64,000 nt of DNA from an uncultured Ralstonia sp. (GTDB lineage: Bacteria > Pseudomonadota > Gammaproteobacteria > Burkholderiales > Burkholderiaceae). Every line of letters begins with the position of its first letter. The stretch's first letter is position 1. The stretch spans positions 1 through 64,000 of the forward strand of contig CAJXMR010000002.1 in NCBI GenBank assembly GCA_913056305.1. Reading direction: 5' to 3'. Of this stretch, positions 9,200-18,179 are shown piece by piece. The notes beneath the pieces are model-generated. The model saw only the letters and a program-made list of their open reading frames with translations. It was not told where the DNA came from and did no database searches. Position numbers and translations under genes: made by a program.

Positions 9200-10927
9200 A
9201 TGAAGACCGTCATGTCACGGGGCATGGCGCTGGCCGCGCTCGCCCTTGCGCTGAGCTGCGCCGGCTGCAACGACGATAGCGCAGGCGACACGCTGCCACA
9301 GCTCACCGCCGCCACCGGCATGAACCTCGCCGCCACGTGCGAGAGCTTTACCGGCAAGCTGAGCTTTGCCAACACCAACGTCACCGCCATCTCGACGGTC
9401 GCTGCTGGCACCTTGAACGTGGCCGGCAGCGCCGTTCCCGAGCACTGCCTGATCACCGGCACGATGAACACGCGGGTGAGCCCGGTGGATGGCAAGACTT
9501 ACGCCATTGGCTTCGAAATGCGCCTGCCCAAGGCCTGGAACGGCCGCTTCTACTACCAAGCCAACGGCGGGCTCGATGGCTCGGTGCTGACGGCACTCGG
9601 TGCGCTGGGCGGCGGGCCGATCAGCAGTGCGCTGGGCGCTGGGTTTGCCGCCATCAGTTCGGACGCGGGGCACAACGGCAGCCAGGTACCGCTGTTCGGC
9701 CTGGACCCGCAAGCGCGCCTGGACTACGGCTACAACGCCGTCGCCACGCTCACGCCGATGGCCAAGTCGATGATCGCGCAGGTGTATGGCAAGGCACCGG
9801 ATCGCAGCTACTTCGGTGGCTGCTCGAACGGCGGGCGCCATGCGATGGTGGCGGCCGCGCGTTCGGCCAATGCGTACGACGGCATTCTCGCCGGCGATCC
9901 TGGCTTCCACCTGCCAAAGGCGGCCATCAACGAGGTGTACAGCGCGCAGCAGCTGGCGACGGTGGCGACCGGCAACACGAGTGCTGGCACGCCCGACATC
10001 ACCACCTCGCTCACCACCACGGAGCGCGCCATGGTGGCCAGCCACATCCTCGCCAAATGCGATGCGCTGGACGGCACCACCGATGGCATGGTGAACAACC
10101 TCGCAGCCTGCCAGTCGGCCTTCAGCCTTGCCACCGACGTGCCAACTTGCGCAGGCACGCGTGACGGCACCTGCCTTACCGCCGCGCAGAAGACCGTGGT
10201 CGCCAACCTGTTTGCCGGCGCGCGCAACAGCGCGGGGCAGGCGCTGTACTCGGGCTTTCCGTTCGATGCCGGCATCAGCGGCAGCAACTGGGCTGGGTGG
10301 AAGCAGGGCAACTCGATCAAGCTCGATCCGGCGGCGCTGGCCTTTGTCTTCACCACCACGCCGCAGCCGGCTTCGGCGATCACCTCGCTCACGGCCTACG
10401 GGCTGGCGTTCAGCATGGATACCGACGCGCCCAAGATTTTCGCCACCGACGCCACGTATACCGAATCGGCGTGGTCGTTCATGACGCCGCCCGACGAGAC
10501 CAACCTCAGCACGCTCAAGCTGCGCGGCGCCAAGCTGATGGTCTATCACGGCACCAGTGATCCGGTGTTCTCCTCCGACGACACCACCAACTGGTATCAG
10601 CGCCTGGCCGCCGCCAATGGTGGCGACGCCAGCAACTTTGCACGCTTCTATCCGGTGCCCGGCATGAACCACTGCTCGGGCGGCCCGACTGCCGACCAGT
10701 TCGACATGCTGACCCCGCTGGTGGCCTGGGTGGAGCAGGGCGTCGCCCCCGACAGCGTGGTCGCCACCGCGCGCGGGTCGTCCAACGCCGTGCCCAACAC
10801 CGAAGTGCCGAGCGACTGGAACGCCGCAGGCCATGACCGCACGCGCCCGCTGTGCGCCTATCCCAAGATGGCGCGCTACATCGGCACCGGCAACATCAAC
10901 GACGCGTCCAGCTTCCGCTGCGAATGA
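9200..10927 (+). CDS. Exported tannase/feruloyl-esterase-family hydrolase
   Basis: 575 residues with an N-terminal export signal ending in a Cys-containing stretch (LALSCAGC), so it is exported and possibly a lipoprotein, although the lipobox is not canonical. The family hallmark CS-D-HC is clear: Cys208-Ser209 in GGCSNGGRH, Asp454 in GTSDPVF, and His491-Cys492 in GMNHCSGG; in fungal feruloyl esterase B this arrangement joins Ser and His through a disulfide. It would release ferulate or related acids from esters outside the cytoplasm. Placement between feruloyl-CoA synthase and a transporter supports that. Mono(hydroxyethyl)terephthalate-like esters and tannins are alternative substrates for this family. 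Confidence 0.88.
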   Translation: MKTVMSRGMALAALALALSCAGCNDDSAGDTLPQLTAATGMNLAATCESFTGKLSFANTNVTAISTVAAGTLNVAGSAVPEHCLITGTMNTRVSPVDGKTYAIGFEMRLPKAWNGRFYYQANGGLDGSVLTALGALGGGPISSALGAGFAAISSDAGHNGSQVPLFGLDPQARLDYGYNAVATLTPMAKSMIAQVYGKAPDRSYFGGCSNGGRHAMVAAARSANAYDGILAGDPGFHLPKAAINEVYSAQQLATVATGNTSAGTPDITTSLTTTERAMVASHILAKCDALDGTTDGMVNNLAACQSAFSLATDVPTCAGTRDGTCLTAAQKTVVANLFAGARNSAGQALYSGFPFDAGISGSNWAGWKQGNSIKLDPAALAFVFTTTPQPASAITSLTAYGLAFSMDTDAPKIFATDATYTESAWSFMTPPDETNLSTLKLRGAKLMVYHGTSDPVFSSDDTTNWYQRLAAANGGDASNFARFYPVPGMNHCSGGPTADQFDMLTPLVAWVEQGVAPDSVVATARGSSNAVPNTEVPSDWNAAGHDRTRPLCAYPKMARYIGTGNINDASSFRCE

Positions 10928-10977
10928 CGTCCGCCCCGCAACCATTCGGCCATCCCCAACATCCGGAAGGAGACGCC

Positions 10978-12207
10978 ATGCAATCCACCACCCCTACGAC
11001 ACTGCGCCGGGAGGCCGCCGGCCCCGGCGTCGCCATGACCCTTGGGCTGTGTTTCATCGTCGCGCTGCTGGAGGGGCTCGACCTGCAATCGATCGGCGTG
11101 GCCGCGCCGCGCATGGCGCGCGAGTTCGGCCTGTCGGTCGGGCAGATGGGCCTGGCTTTCAGCGCGGGCACCTTCGGCCTGCTGCCCGGCGCCATGCTGG
11201 GCGGGCGCCTGGCCGATCGCATCGGCCGCAAGCGCGTGCTGATCCTGGCCACGGCGCTGTTTGGCCTCTTCTCGATCGCCACCGCGCAGGTGTGGGATTT
11301 CAACAGCCTCCTGATGATTCGCGTGGCCACCGGCATCGGCCTGGGCGCGGCCATGCCCAACCTGATCGCGCTGTGCGCCGAGGCCGTGCCCACGCGCCTG
11401 CGCAACACCGCCGTGAGCGTGATGTACTGCGGCATTCCGTTCGGCGGGGCCATCGCGGCGGTGGTCGGCATGCTGAGCACGGGCGATAGCGGCTGGCGCC
11501 ACATCTTCTACGTGGGCGGTTTTGGCCCGCTGGTGGTGGTGCCCCTGTTGCTGACGCTACAGGAGTCGCGCCGTTTCGACAGTGCGCAGCGAGGCGCCGG
11601 TGCCATCCAGCCGCCGCCGGTGTCATGGGCGCTGTTCGGCGAACGGCGCCTGGCGGCCACGCTGTGCCTGTGGGTCAGCTATTTCTTCACGCTGATCGTG
11701 CTGTATTTCCTGCTCAACTGGCTGCCCTCGTTGATGGCCGCGCAGGGGCTAAGTCGCCCGCAGGTGGGCATGGTGCAGATCCTCTTCAATATCGGCGGCG
11801 GCGCGGGGGCGCTGGGTATCGGCATGCTGATGGACGCGGCGCGTCCGCGTTGGGTGGTGTCGGGCATGTACGTGGGCATCATCGCTGCGCTGTCGCTGCT
11901 GGCGGCGGCCGGGGGCATGGCATCGATGTCGGCGGGCGCCTTCATGGCGGGGCTGTTCGTGATCGGCGCGCAGTCGGTGCTGTATGCGCTGGCCGCAGCG
12001 TACTACCCGACGGCGGTGCGCGGCACCGGCGTGGGCGCGGCGGTGGCGGTAGGCCGGCTGGGCTCGATCGCCGGGCCGCTGTTGGCCGGACAGCTGCTGG
12101 CGATGGGGCAGCACTCGACCACAATCATTGGGGCGAGCATCCCCGTCACCATCGTCGCCGCGCTGGCTGCGCTGCTGCTGCTCAAGCGGCCGCGCGCGCA
12201 GGACTAG
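10978..12207 (+). CDS. MFS transporter, aromatic-acid/H+ symporter type
   Basis: 409 residues from the ATG at 10978, preceded by GGAAGGAG. About twelve hydrophobic segments; the loop between helices 2 and 3 carries the MFS signature GGRLADRIGRKRVL, and helix 1 has the acidic GLDLQSIGVAAP typical of the AAHS family (PcaK/MhpT/BenK-like). The expected substrate, from position, is ferulate, p-coumarate or another phenylpropenoid. It follows the exported esterase by 50 bp and precedes the porin, so esterase, porin and carrier look like one acquisition unit. Confidence 0.88.
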   Translation: MQSTTPTTLRREAAGPGVAMTLGLCFIVALLEGLDLQSIGVAAPRMAREFGLSVGQMGLAFSAGTFGLLPGAMLGGRLADRIGRKRVLILATALFGLFSIATAQVWDFNSLLMIRVATGIGLGAAMPNLIALCAEAVPTRLRNTAVSVMYCGIPFGGAIAAVVGMLSTGDSGWRHIFYVGGFGPLVVVPLLLTLQESRRFDSAQRGAGAIQPPPVSWALFGERRLAATLCLWVSYFFTLIVLYFLLNWLPSLMAAQGLSRPQVGMVQILFNIGGGAGALGIGMLMDAARPRWVVSGMYVGIIAALSLLAAAGGMASMSAGAFMAGLFVIGAQSVLYALAAAYYPTAVRGTGVGAAVAVGRLGSIAGPLLAGQLLAMGQHSTTIIGASIPVTIVAALAALLLLKRPRAQD

Positions 12208-12221
12208 CGCATCCCACCTTC

Positions 12222-12243
12222 GCGCCATCTGTCCGGATGGCGC
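12222..12243 (+). terminator. Small hairpin after the MFS gene
   Basis: GCGCCATC-tgtccg-GATGGCGC forms an 8-bp perfect stem 15 bp after the MFS stop codon. Only a short TTCC follows, so it is a weak or factor-assisted terminator at best. Confidence 0.35.
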
Positions 12244-12316
12244 TTCCACGCATTCCAAACCGCTAGCCCGCCAGACATGGGGGGCGGGACCGGCTCGACC
12301 CTAGGAGGGGCCCCTC

Positions 12317-13462
12317 ATGCTGCACACCACTTCGCGCGCCAACGTAGCGCGCCTGCGCTGCCTCGCCCTGGCGGCGCTTGCACTTGCCAGCGGCGCGGCC
12401 AGCGCGCAGAGCGTCACGCTCTACGGCCTGATCGACACCGGCATCGAATACGTCAGCCACGCCAATGCCAACGGCAACGGTCTCGTGCGTATCCCCGCCG
12501 TGACGGGCACGCTGCCTTCACGCTGGGGCCTGCGCGGCACGGAAGACCTTGGCAACGGCATCAAGGCCGTGTTCATGCTGGAGAGCGGCTTCAACACCAA
12601 TACCGGCACGTCTGGCCAGGGCGGGCGCCTGTTTGGTCGCCAGGCGTGGGTGGGCTTGGCCAGCGACTATGGCACCGTCACGCTGGGCCGCCAGTACAGC
12701 ATGGTCTTCTTGTCGCTGGCCGACGCTGACGTCCTCGGCCCCAGCCAATACGCGATTGGCTCGCTTGACGCGTACATCCCCAACGCGCGCACCGACAACA
12801 CGGTGGCCTACAAAGGCACCTTCGGCGGTTTGACGGTGGGCGCGACGTACTCGTTCGGCCGCGATGCCGCCGGCGGTGTGCCGGCCTCCGGCACCTGCGC
12901 CGGGCAGCAGGCAGGCAGCGCATCGTCGTGCCGCACGGTGTCGGCGATGGTGAAATACGATGCCGCCACCTTCGGCATGGCGGGCGCCTTCGAAGAGCAG
13001 CGCGGCGGCACCGGTGCCACAGCCTTCTTCTTCAACGGCAGCGCGCCGATCCCGTTTGCCGACGCCGGCGACAAGGACCGCCGCATCGTCGCCAACGGCT
13101 ACGTGAAGCTCGGTGGCGCCAAGCTCGGCGTCGGCTGGATCCGCCGCGACGTGGTCGTTCCCACGGGCGACGTGCGCTCCAACCTCTACTTCGTCAACGG
13201 CAGCACTCCGCTCACCGGTGCGCTCACGCTGGATGCCGGCCTATTCCGCATCATCAATGCGGACCAGAGCCGCAGCGCGACCATGGCAGTGCTGCGCGGT
13301 GTCTACGCGCTGTCCAAGCGCACCGCACTCTACGCGCAGACAGGCTATCTGTGGAACAGCGCCAATGCGCAGTACTCGGTCAGCGGGGGCGGCGGCGGTA
13401 CCACGCCGGGCAAGGGTATGAACCAGCTCGGGGCGATGGTGGGGATGCGGACGGCGTTCTGA
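12317..13462 (+). CDS. Outer-membrane porin (Gram-negative OmpC-like, Burkholderia type)
   Basis: 381 residues. A cleavable signal peptide ends at GAASA-QS, followed by the family opening SVTLYGLIDTGIEYV and SRWGLRGTEDLGNGIKAVF; the mature chain alternates polar and hydrophobic residues as in a 16-strand barrel and ends in phenylalanine (GMRTAF), the signal for BAM insertion. GGAGG lies 9 bp before the ATG. It probably forms a trimeric diffusion pore; being downstream of the ferulate genes it may let aromatic acids or esters reach the periplasm, but substrate preference is inference. Confidence 0.93.
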   Translation: MLHTTSRANVARLRCLALAALALASGAASAQSVTLYGLIDTGIEYVSHANANGNGLVRIPAVTGTLPSRWGLRGTEDLGNGIKAVFMLESGFNTNTGTSGQGGRLFGRQAWVGLASDYGTVTLGRQYSMVFLSLADADVLGPSQYAIGSLDAYIPNARTDNTVAYKGTFGGLTVGATYSFGRDAAGGVPASGTCAGQQAGSASSCRTVSAMVKYDAATFGMAGAFEEQRGGTGATAFFFNGSAPIPFADAGDKDRRIVANGYVKLGGAKLGVGWIRRDVVVPTGDVRSNLYFVNGSTPLTGALTLDAGLFRIINADQSRSATMAVLRGVYALSKRTALYAQTGYLWNSANAQYSVSGGGGGTTPGKGMNQLGAMVGMRTAF

Positions 13463-13583
13463 GGTGGAGGTGATGAGGTGGTCGTCTGGCCCAGGCATCG
13501 ACAGATGTGACAACGGCAACGCGTGGGGCGGCGGATTTCGCGCGATAATCATCCGCTTTAGCGTCCCATCTCTGCCCGCCGCC

Positions 13584-14822
13584 ATGAAACCCGGACTGAC
13601 CACCGCCCTCCTGCACGCCGACCGCGAGGCCGGCAACGAGCACTACGCCGTCCACAAGCCGCTGCATACGTCCACCACCTACGGCTATACCGACACGCGC
13701 GAGCTGATCGACGTGTTCCAGGGCAAGCCCGGCTACACCTACGCGCGCCAGGGCAACCCGACCACGGCCGCGCTGGAAGCCAAGATCACGATGATGGAAG
13801 ACGGCCTGGCGACGTCGTGCTTCGCCACCGGCATGGCCGCCGTGGTGGCGGTGTTTTCGACCATGCTGCGTGCGGGCGACCACGTGGTGTCCAGTGCCTT
13901 CCTGTTCGGCAACACCAACAGCGTGTTCGAGACGCTGCGGCACATGGGCGTGGAGGTGACCTTTGTCGATGCCACCTCCGCCCAGGCCGTGGCCGATGCC
14001 ATCCAGCCGAATACGCGCCTGGTGTTCGTGGAAACCATCGCCAACCCGCGCACACAGGTGGCGGACTTGAAGGGCATCGGCGCGATCTGCAAGGCGCGCG
14101 GCCTGCTGTATGTGGTCGACAGCACGATGACCTCGCCGTGGCTGTTCCGCGGGCGCGATGTGCAGGCCAGCCTGGTGGTGCACTCGCTGTCGAAGTACAT
14201 CGGCGGCCACGGCAATGCGCTGGGCGGCGCGGTGGTCGATACCGGCCTGTTCGACTGGACGACGTATCCGAACATCTTCCCGGCCTACCGCAAGGCCAAG
14301 CCGGAAATGCAGGGCATCCAGCAGATCCGCAAGAAGGGTCTGCGCGATCAGGGCGCGACGCTCATTGCGGACGCCGCACACCGCATCGCCATCGGCGCCG
14401 AGACCATGGCCCTGCGCGTGGACCGCACCTGCAGCAACGCGCTGGCCCTGGCCCGCACGCTGGCCGCGCACCCGAAGGTCGCGCGCGTCTACTACCCCGG
14501 CCTGCCCGAGCACCCCGAGCATGCCCGCGCCACCGAGCTGTTCCGCCACTACGGGGGCCTGCTGAGCTTCGAGCTGGTGGACGGCGCCGACTATGTCGAC
14601 ATGCTCAACCACCTGCGCTACGCCGTGCGCGCCACCCACCTGGGCGACACGCGCACGCTGGTGATTCCCGTCGCACCGACCATCTATTGGGAGATGGGCG
14701 CCGAGCGCCGCGCGTCGATGGGCATTGCCGATTCGCTGGTGCGTGTATCGGTCGGCATCGAGGATGAGGCGGACCTGCTGGCGGACTTTACGCAGGCACT
14801 GGACGCGACCAGCGTGGCTTGA
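13584..14822 (+). CDS. Cys/Met-metabolism PLP enzyme (cystathionine gamma-synthase family)
   Basis: 412 residues, fold-type I PLP enzyme. Visible are the tyrosine/arginine phosphate clamp of the adjacent subunit (YTYARQGNPTT), the cofactor pocket (SCFATGMAAV), Asp in VVDSTMTSPW and the Schiff-base Lys204 in VHSLSKYIGGHGNA. The family includes cystathionine gamma-synthase, gamma- and beta-lyases and O-acylhomoserine sulfhydrylase; sequence alone does not separate these well. It stands alone between the porin and the salicylate operon and has no evident metabolic link to either. An ATG at 13584 matches the family N-terminus (KPGLTTALLHADRE). Confidence 0.85.
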   Translation: MKPGLTTALLHADREAGNEHYAVHKPLHTSTTYGYTDTRELIDVFQGKPGYTYARQGNPTTAALEAKITMMEDGLATSCFATGMAAVVAVFSTMLRAGDHVVSSAFLFGNTNSVFETLRHMGVEVTFVDATSAQAVADAIQPNTRLVFVETIANPRTQVADLKGIGAICKARGLLYVVDSTMTSPWLFRGRDVQASLVVHSLSKYIGGHGNALGGAVVDTGLFDWTTYPNIFPAYRKAKPEMQGIQQIRKKGLRDQGATLIADAAHRIAIGAETMALRVDRTCSNALALARTLAAHPKVARVYYPGLPEHPEHARATELFRHYGGLLSFELVDGADYVDMLNHLRYAVRATHLGDTRTLVIPVAPTIYWEMGAERRASMGIADSLVRVSVGIEDEADLLADFTQALDATSVA

Positions 14823-14835
14823 GTCGTCCCCGCTC

Positions 14836-14869
14836 CGCGACCTTGCACCTCCCGAGTGCGCGGGTCGCG
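14836..14869. terminator. Hairpin between convergent genes
   Basis: CGCGACC and GGTCGCG form the outer stem with an inner GCAC/GTGC helix, exactly in the gap between the PLP enzyme gene (+) and nagL (-). There is no clear T-run on either side, so termination in both directions is a guess from position. Confidence 0.4.
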
Positions 14870-14882
14870 AAGCTGTCGGGCA

Positions 14883-15524
14883 TCAGGCCGTGAAATCCGG
14901 CTGCCGCGCGGGGGCGGCGTCCATAAAGGCCGGGTGCGTGATGGCGTGTGCGTAGACTGCCATTGCGCGTTCAAAGCGGTCGAGCGGACAGCCCGCGCGC
15001 AACGCGTTGGCAATCTGCGGCACCAGCGTCACGTCCGCCAGCGTGGGTGCGTCGCCGAAGCACCACGGGCCACGGCCATAGCGTGCAAGCAAGCGTTCGA
15101 CCGTCGCCAGCCCTTCGTCGATCCAATGCCGGTACCACGCGTCCTTCTGCTCCGGCGTCACCTTCAACACTTCCTGCAGATAGCGCAGCACGCGCAGGTT
15201 GTTGACGGGATGGATGTCGCAGGCGATGGCGTTGACTAGCTCCAGCATGCGTGCCCGCTGCAGCGGCTCGCGCGGAATGAGGCGCGGCTCAGGGTGACGT
15301 GCATCGAGGTAATCGAGGATCGCCAGCGACTGGCTCAAGCGCACATCGCCCTCGACCCAAGCCGGCACGCTCGCAGATGGATTGACCTGCCCGACATAGG
15401 CGTCAGCACGGTGCTCGCCCGCGCGGATGTTGACCGGCACGGTGTCATACGGCAGCCCCTTGAGGGCCAGCGCGATGCGCACGCGATATGACGTCGAGCT
15501 GTTGAAGAAGCTGTAGAGCTGCAT
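14883..15524 (-). CDS. nagL: Maleylpyruvate isomerase (glutathione-dependent, zeta-class GST)
   Basis: 213 residues with the zeta-class thioredoxin-like N-domain (LYSFFNSSTSYRVRIALALKGLPY) and an all-helical C-domain containing CDIHPVNNLRVLRYL, typical of maleylpyruvate/maleylacetoacetate isomerases. The active-site motif reads SSTSYRVR, lacking the cysteine of the eukaryotic SSCSWRVR; NagL of Ralstonia sp. U2 also has Thr there as I recall. It converts maleylpyruvate from gentisate cleavage into fumarylpyruvate. It is the last gene of the nag operon, 11 bp after nagK. Confidence 0.92.
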   Translation of the reverse strand: MQLYSFFNSSTSYRVRIALALKGLPYDTVPVNIRAGEHRADAYVGQVNPSASVPAWVEGDVRLSQSLAILDYLDARHPEPRLIPREPLQRARMLELVNAIACDIHPVNNLRVLRYLQEVLKVTPEQKDAWYRHWIDEGLATVERLLARYGRGPWCFGDAPTLADVTLVPQIANALRAGCPLDRFERAMAVYAHAITHPAFMDAAPARQPDFTA

Positions 15525-15535
15525 GGCGCGGCCAC

Positions 15536-16249
15536 TCAGACGATGCGGGCTTTCAGCTCGCCCAGGCCATCGATGCCCGTGACGATGTTGTCGCCCGGCT
15601 TGACGGCGCCCACGCCTTCCGGTGTGCCCGTGTAGATCACGTCGCCTGGCTCCAGCCGGAAGAACTGCGACAGGTACGCCACCGTTTCCGCCACCGACCA
15701 GATCAGGTGCGACACGTCGCTGCGCTGCTTCGACTCACCGTTGACGGTCAGCCAGATGCCGGCCTGCTGCGGGTGGCCAACCTCGCTGGCCGGGTGGATC
15801 GGGCCCATCGGCGCGGAGACATCGAAGGCCTTGCCGATCTCCCACGGGCGGCCCATCTCGCGCATCTTCATCTGCAGGTCGCGCCGGGTCATGTCCAGGC
15901 CGACGGCGTAGCCCCAGACGTAGTCGAGCGCGCTGTCCAAGGGGATGTCGGCACCGGATTTGCCGATCACGGCCACCAGCTCGGCTTCGTAGTGGTAGTT
16001 CTGCGTTTGCGACGGATAGGGCAGGTCCAGGGTTTGTCCATCGGCCACCGGCACGATGGCGTCGGCGGGCTTGCAGAAGAAGAAGGGCGGCTCGCGATCG
16101 GGGTCAAAGCCCATCTCGCGCGCGTGCGCGGCGTAGTTGCGGCCGACGCAGTAGACGCGGCGCACGGCAAACTGCGCGTCGCTGCCGGCAACGGGAACGG
16201 CGGTGAGGGCGGGGGGCGTGAAGACGTAGGTCATAGCGGGTTCAGTCAT
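15536..16249 (-). CDS. nagK: Fumarylpyruvate hydrolase (FAH family)
   Basis: 237 residues from the ATG at 16249 (an in-frame ATG at 16234 would give 232; neither has a strong ribosome site). FAH-fold motifs: CVGRNYAAHAREMG, FFFCKPADAIV, the metal-ligand region HYEAELVAVIGK, and the GDVIYTGTPEGVGAVKPGD signature. It hydrolyses fumarylpyruvate to fumarate and pyruvate, the final step of gentisate degradation. The open frame extends upstream into nagI, but that extension has no homology to this family and overlaps nagI in another frame. Confidence 0.93.
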   Translation of the reverse strand: MTEPAMTYVFTPPALTAVPVAGSDAQFAVRRVYCVGRNYAAHAREMGFDPDREPPFFFCKPADAIVPVADGQTLDLPYPSQTQNYHYEAELVAVIGKSGADIPLDSALDYVWGYAVGLDMTRRDLQMKMREMGRPWEIGKAFDVSAPMGPIHPASEVGHPQQAGIWLTVNGESKQRSDVSHLIWSVAETVAYLSQFFRLEPGDVIYTGTPEGVGAVKPGDNIVTGIDGLGELKARIV

Positions 16250-16319
16250 GTCGCAAGGGTGAGCAGGGCCGGCGGCAGCGCCGGTTCGCGCGCCGCAGCG
16301 GCATTTGGGGTCGGTCGAA

Positions 16320-17366
16320 TCAGGTGCGCGCTTCGCGCAGCAGGTTGAGTGCGGCCAGCACGGGCCGGTCGGAGTAGCTGAACAGCACGGCGTTCTCCTG
16401 CGCGCTGAGCTGCACCGGCGCCCACGACGGGGCGACGAATACATCGCGCGGCTCAAACGCGAACTGCGCCTCGCCGATACGTACCGTGCCTCGGCCTTCC
16501 ACCACGCTGTACACGGTGGCATCGGTGCCGCGGTAGGTCTTGCCCGCGAAGCCCTTCGGCAGAAACTGCATGAACGTGGCGATGGTCGGCATCGGCCAGC
16601 CGCCGGTGGCAGGGTTGACGTAGCGCAGCTTGACGCCGTCCCATGGGTCCAGCTCGCCATGGCGGTGGAGCGTGTCCAGCGCCTCGCGCGAGCGCTCGTA
16701 GGGGTAGCTGAAGATCGGTGAGGTCGGGTCGCTCACCTTGTGGCGCACCGGCACCATGTTGTGGCCGAAGCGAGCGAAGCTGTCGCCCTCCGGCCGCATC
16801 ACAGGCTGCTGCGCTTCCGGGTAGTTCTCCGCAAAGCCGGCGTCGAACTGCTGCACGAGCGGAATATCGAGGCCATCCAGCCACACCACCGGCTCGCCGC
16901 CTTCGTCCACGCGCGGGCAACCGTGGTCATGCCAGGTCCACGAGGGCGTGATGATGAAATCGCCGGGATGCATCGTCGTGCGCTCGCCGTTCACCGCCGT
17001 CCATGCGCCCCGGCCTTCGACGATGAAGCGCAGCGCCGATTGCGTGTGCCGATGGCTCGGTGCAATCTCGCCCGGCAGGATCAGCTGCAGGCCGGCATAC
17101 AGCGTGGAGGTGATGCTGGCCTTGCCCGGCAGCCCCGGGTTCTCCAGGATCAGCACGCGGCGTACGGCTTCCTCCGCGCTGATGACGGCGCCGGCCTGCA
17201 TCACCAGCGGGCGGATCGCGTCGTACTTCCAGAGGGCAGGCACGATGCGCGGGCGCGGCTCGCGCGGCACCAGCGCGTGGAGCGATTCCAACAGCGGCGC
17301 CAGGCCCTTCCCGTCGAGTTGCGCATAGTAGGCGTCGCGGCTCGCTTGCAGCGTTGGCGAAGTCAT
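16320..17366 (-). CDS. nagI: Gentisate 1,2-dioxygenase
   Basis: 348 residues, bicupin. The first cupin carries the iron-binding pair His105 and His107 in [17 protein letters not shown], with a downstream His in the WTWHDHG region; the second cupin ([20 protein letters not shown]) is degenerate, as usual in this family. It opens the gentisate ring to maleylpyruvate with O2 and Fe(II). TAAGGAG lies just before the ATG, and nagAb ends 9 bp upstream. It links salicylate 5-hydroxylase upstream to the isomerase and hydrolase downstream. Confidence 0.95.
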   Translation of the reverse strand: MTSPTLQASRDAYYAQLDGKGLAPLLESLHALVPREPRPRIVPALWKYDAIRPLVMQAGAVISAEEAVRRVLILENPGLPGKASITSTLYAGLQLILPGEIAPSHRHTQSALRFIVEGRGAWTAVNGERTTMHPGDFIITPSWTWHDHGCPRVDEGGEPVVWLDGLDIPLVQQFDAGFAENYPEAQQPVMRPEGDSFARFGHNMVPVRHKVSDPTSPIFSYPYERSREALDTLHRHGELDPWDGVKLRYVNPATGGWPMPTIATFMQFLPKGFAGKTYRGTDATVYSVVEGRGTVRIGEAQFAFEPRDVFVAPSWAPVQLSAQENAVLFSYSDRPVLAALNLLREART

Positions 17367-17375
17367 GGCGGCTCC

Positions 17376-17687
17376 TTACAGCGCGACGAAGACGTGACCG
17401 TCCTCGATCTTGATCGGGAAGGTCTGCACGTCGCTGGCCAGCGGCTCACACAGCGCCTTGCCCGAGCGCACGTCGAACTTACCCTGGTGCAACGGGCATT
17501 CGATTTCGTAGCCGTCCAGGAAGCCGTCGCACAGCCGCGCGTGGCCGTGCGTGCAGACGTTGTCGGTGGCGAACACCTCGCCCGCGACGTGGTACACCGC
17601 GATCTCCGCATCGCCTGCGTTGACGGCAATCACATCGTCGTCGGGCAGGTCGGAAACGCTCAGAATCTTCAGCCAGGTCTTGGTCAT
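17376..17687 (-). CDS. nagAb: Rieske [2Fe-2S] ferredoxin of salicylate 5-hydroxylase
   Basis: 103 residues. The Rieske ligands are Cys45-x-His47 (NVCTHGHARLCDG) and Cys64-x2-His67 (CPLHQGKFD). It carries electrons from the NagAa reductase to the NagGH oxygenase. The start at 17687 follows GAGGTG and lies 8 bp after nagH. The frame is open far upstream but that part overlaps nagH and has no ferredoxin features. Length and motif spacing match the biphenyl/naphthalene-type ferredoxins. Confidence 0.94.
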   Translation of the reverse strand: MTKTWLKILSVSDLPDDDVIAVNAGDAEIAVYHVAGEVFATDNVCTHGHARLCDGFLDGYEIECPLHQGKFDVRSGKALCEPLASDVQTFPIKIEDGHVFVAL

Positions 17688-17695
17688 GGCACACC

Positions 17696-18178
17696 TCAAA
17701 TCGGATAGATGATCGAGTTGGGGATCATTTCGCTGTCGAACACGCAGGTGCGCGACTTCAGCTTCAACCCGGCCTCGGTGCGGACGATGGAGTCGATGTA
17801 GCGCCCGACGTTGAACACCGTGGACAGCTCGTCGGGCTTGGTACGGAACACGGCGTAGTTGGCCTGGGCGTCGATGCGGTCTGCGTCGACGTGCAGCACC
17901 TGCGGCAGGCCGACCACGTGGCGCTGGTAGTAAGGGTCGTGGAAGATGGTTTCCGTGATGCCGTAGATGCGGTCGCGGAGCATGCCCTTGCTTTCGAACG
18001 AGAGCGTGGCGAGCGGAAAGCCGCGGTCGTGGTTCTCGCGCGGCTGCACCTTGTAGGTGCAGTCGTCGACGAAGAGGTCGGTCCACTGGTCCCAGTCTGC
18101 GTTGTCCACGGCTGCGGCATAGCGGGTGTAGAGATCCAGCAGCTGCTGGTAGGTCGAAAAATCGAGCGTATCGGGCAT
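17696..18178 (-). CDS. nagH: Salicylate 5-hydroxylase small (beta) subunit
   Basis: 160 residues of the ring-hydroxylating dioxygenase beta-subunit family (SnoaL-like cone), with [19 protein letters not shown] near the N-terminus and DNRT-type core residues replaced by [14 protein letters not shown]. Beta subunits are structural partners of the alpha subunit. A single base separates its ATG from the nagG stop, so the two are translationally coupled. Confidence 0.93.
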   Translation of the reverse strand: MPDTLDFSTYQQLLDLYTRYAAAVDNADWDQWTDLFVDDCTYKVQPRENHDRGFPLATLSFESKGMLRDRIYGITETIFHDPYYQRHVVGLPQVLHVDADRIDAQANYAVFRTKPDELSTVFNVGRYIDSIVRTEAGLKLKSRTCVFDSEMIPNSIIYPI

Positions 18179-18179
18179 G

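Noticed and set aside
9215-10945. 576-codon open frame antisense to the tannase-family gene
   Set aside because: Its translation is Arg/Gly/His-rich without domain features; high GC leaves the antisense frame open. The plus frame has an export signal and catalytic motifs.
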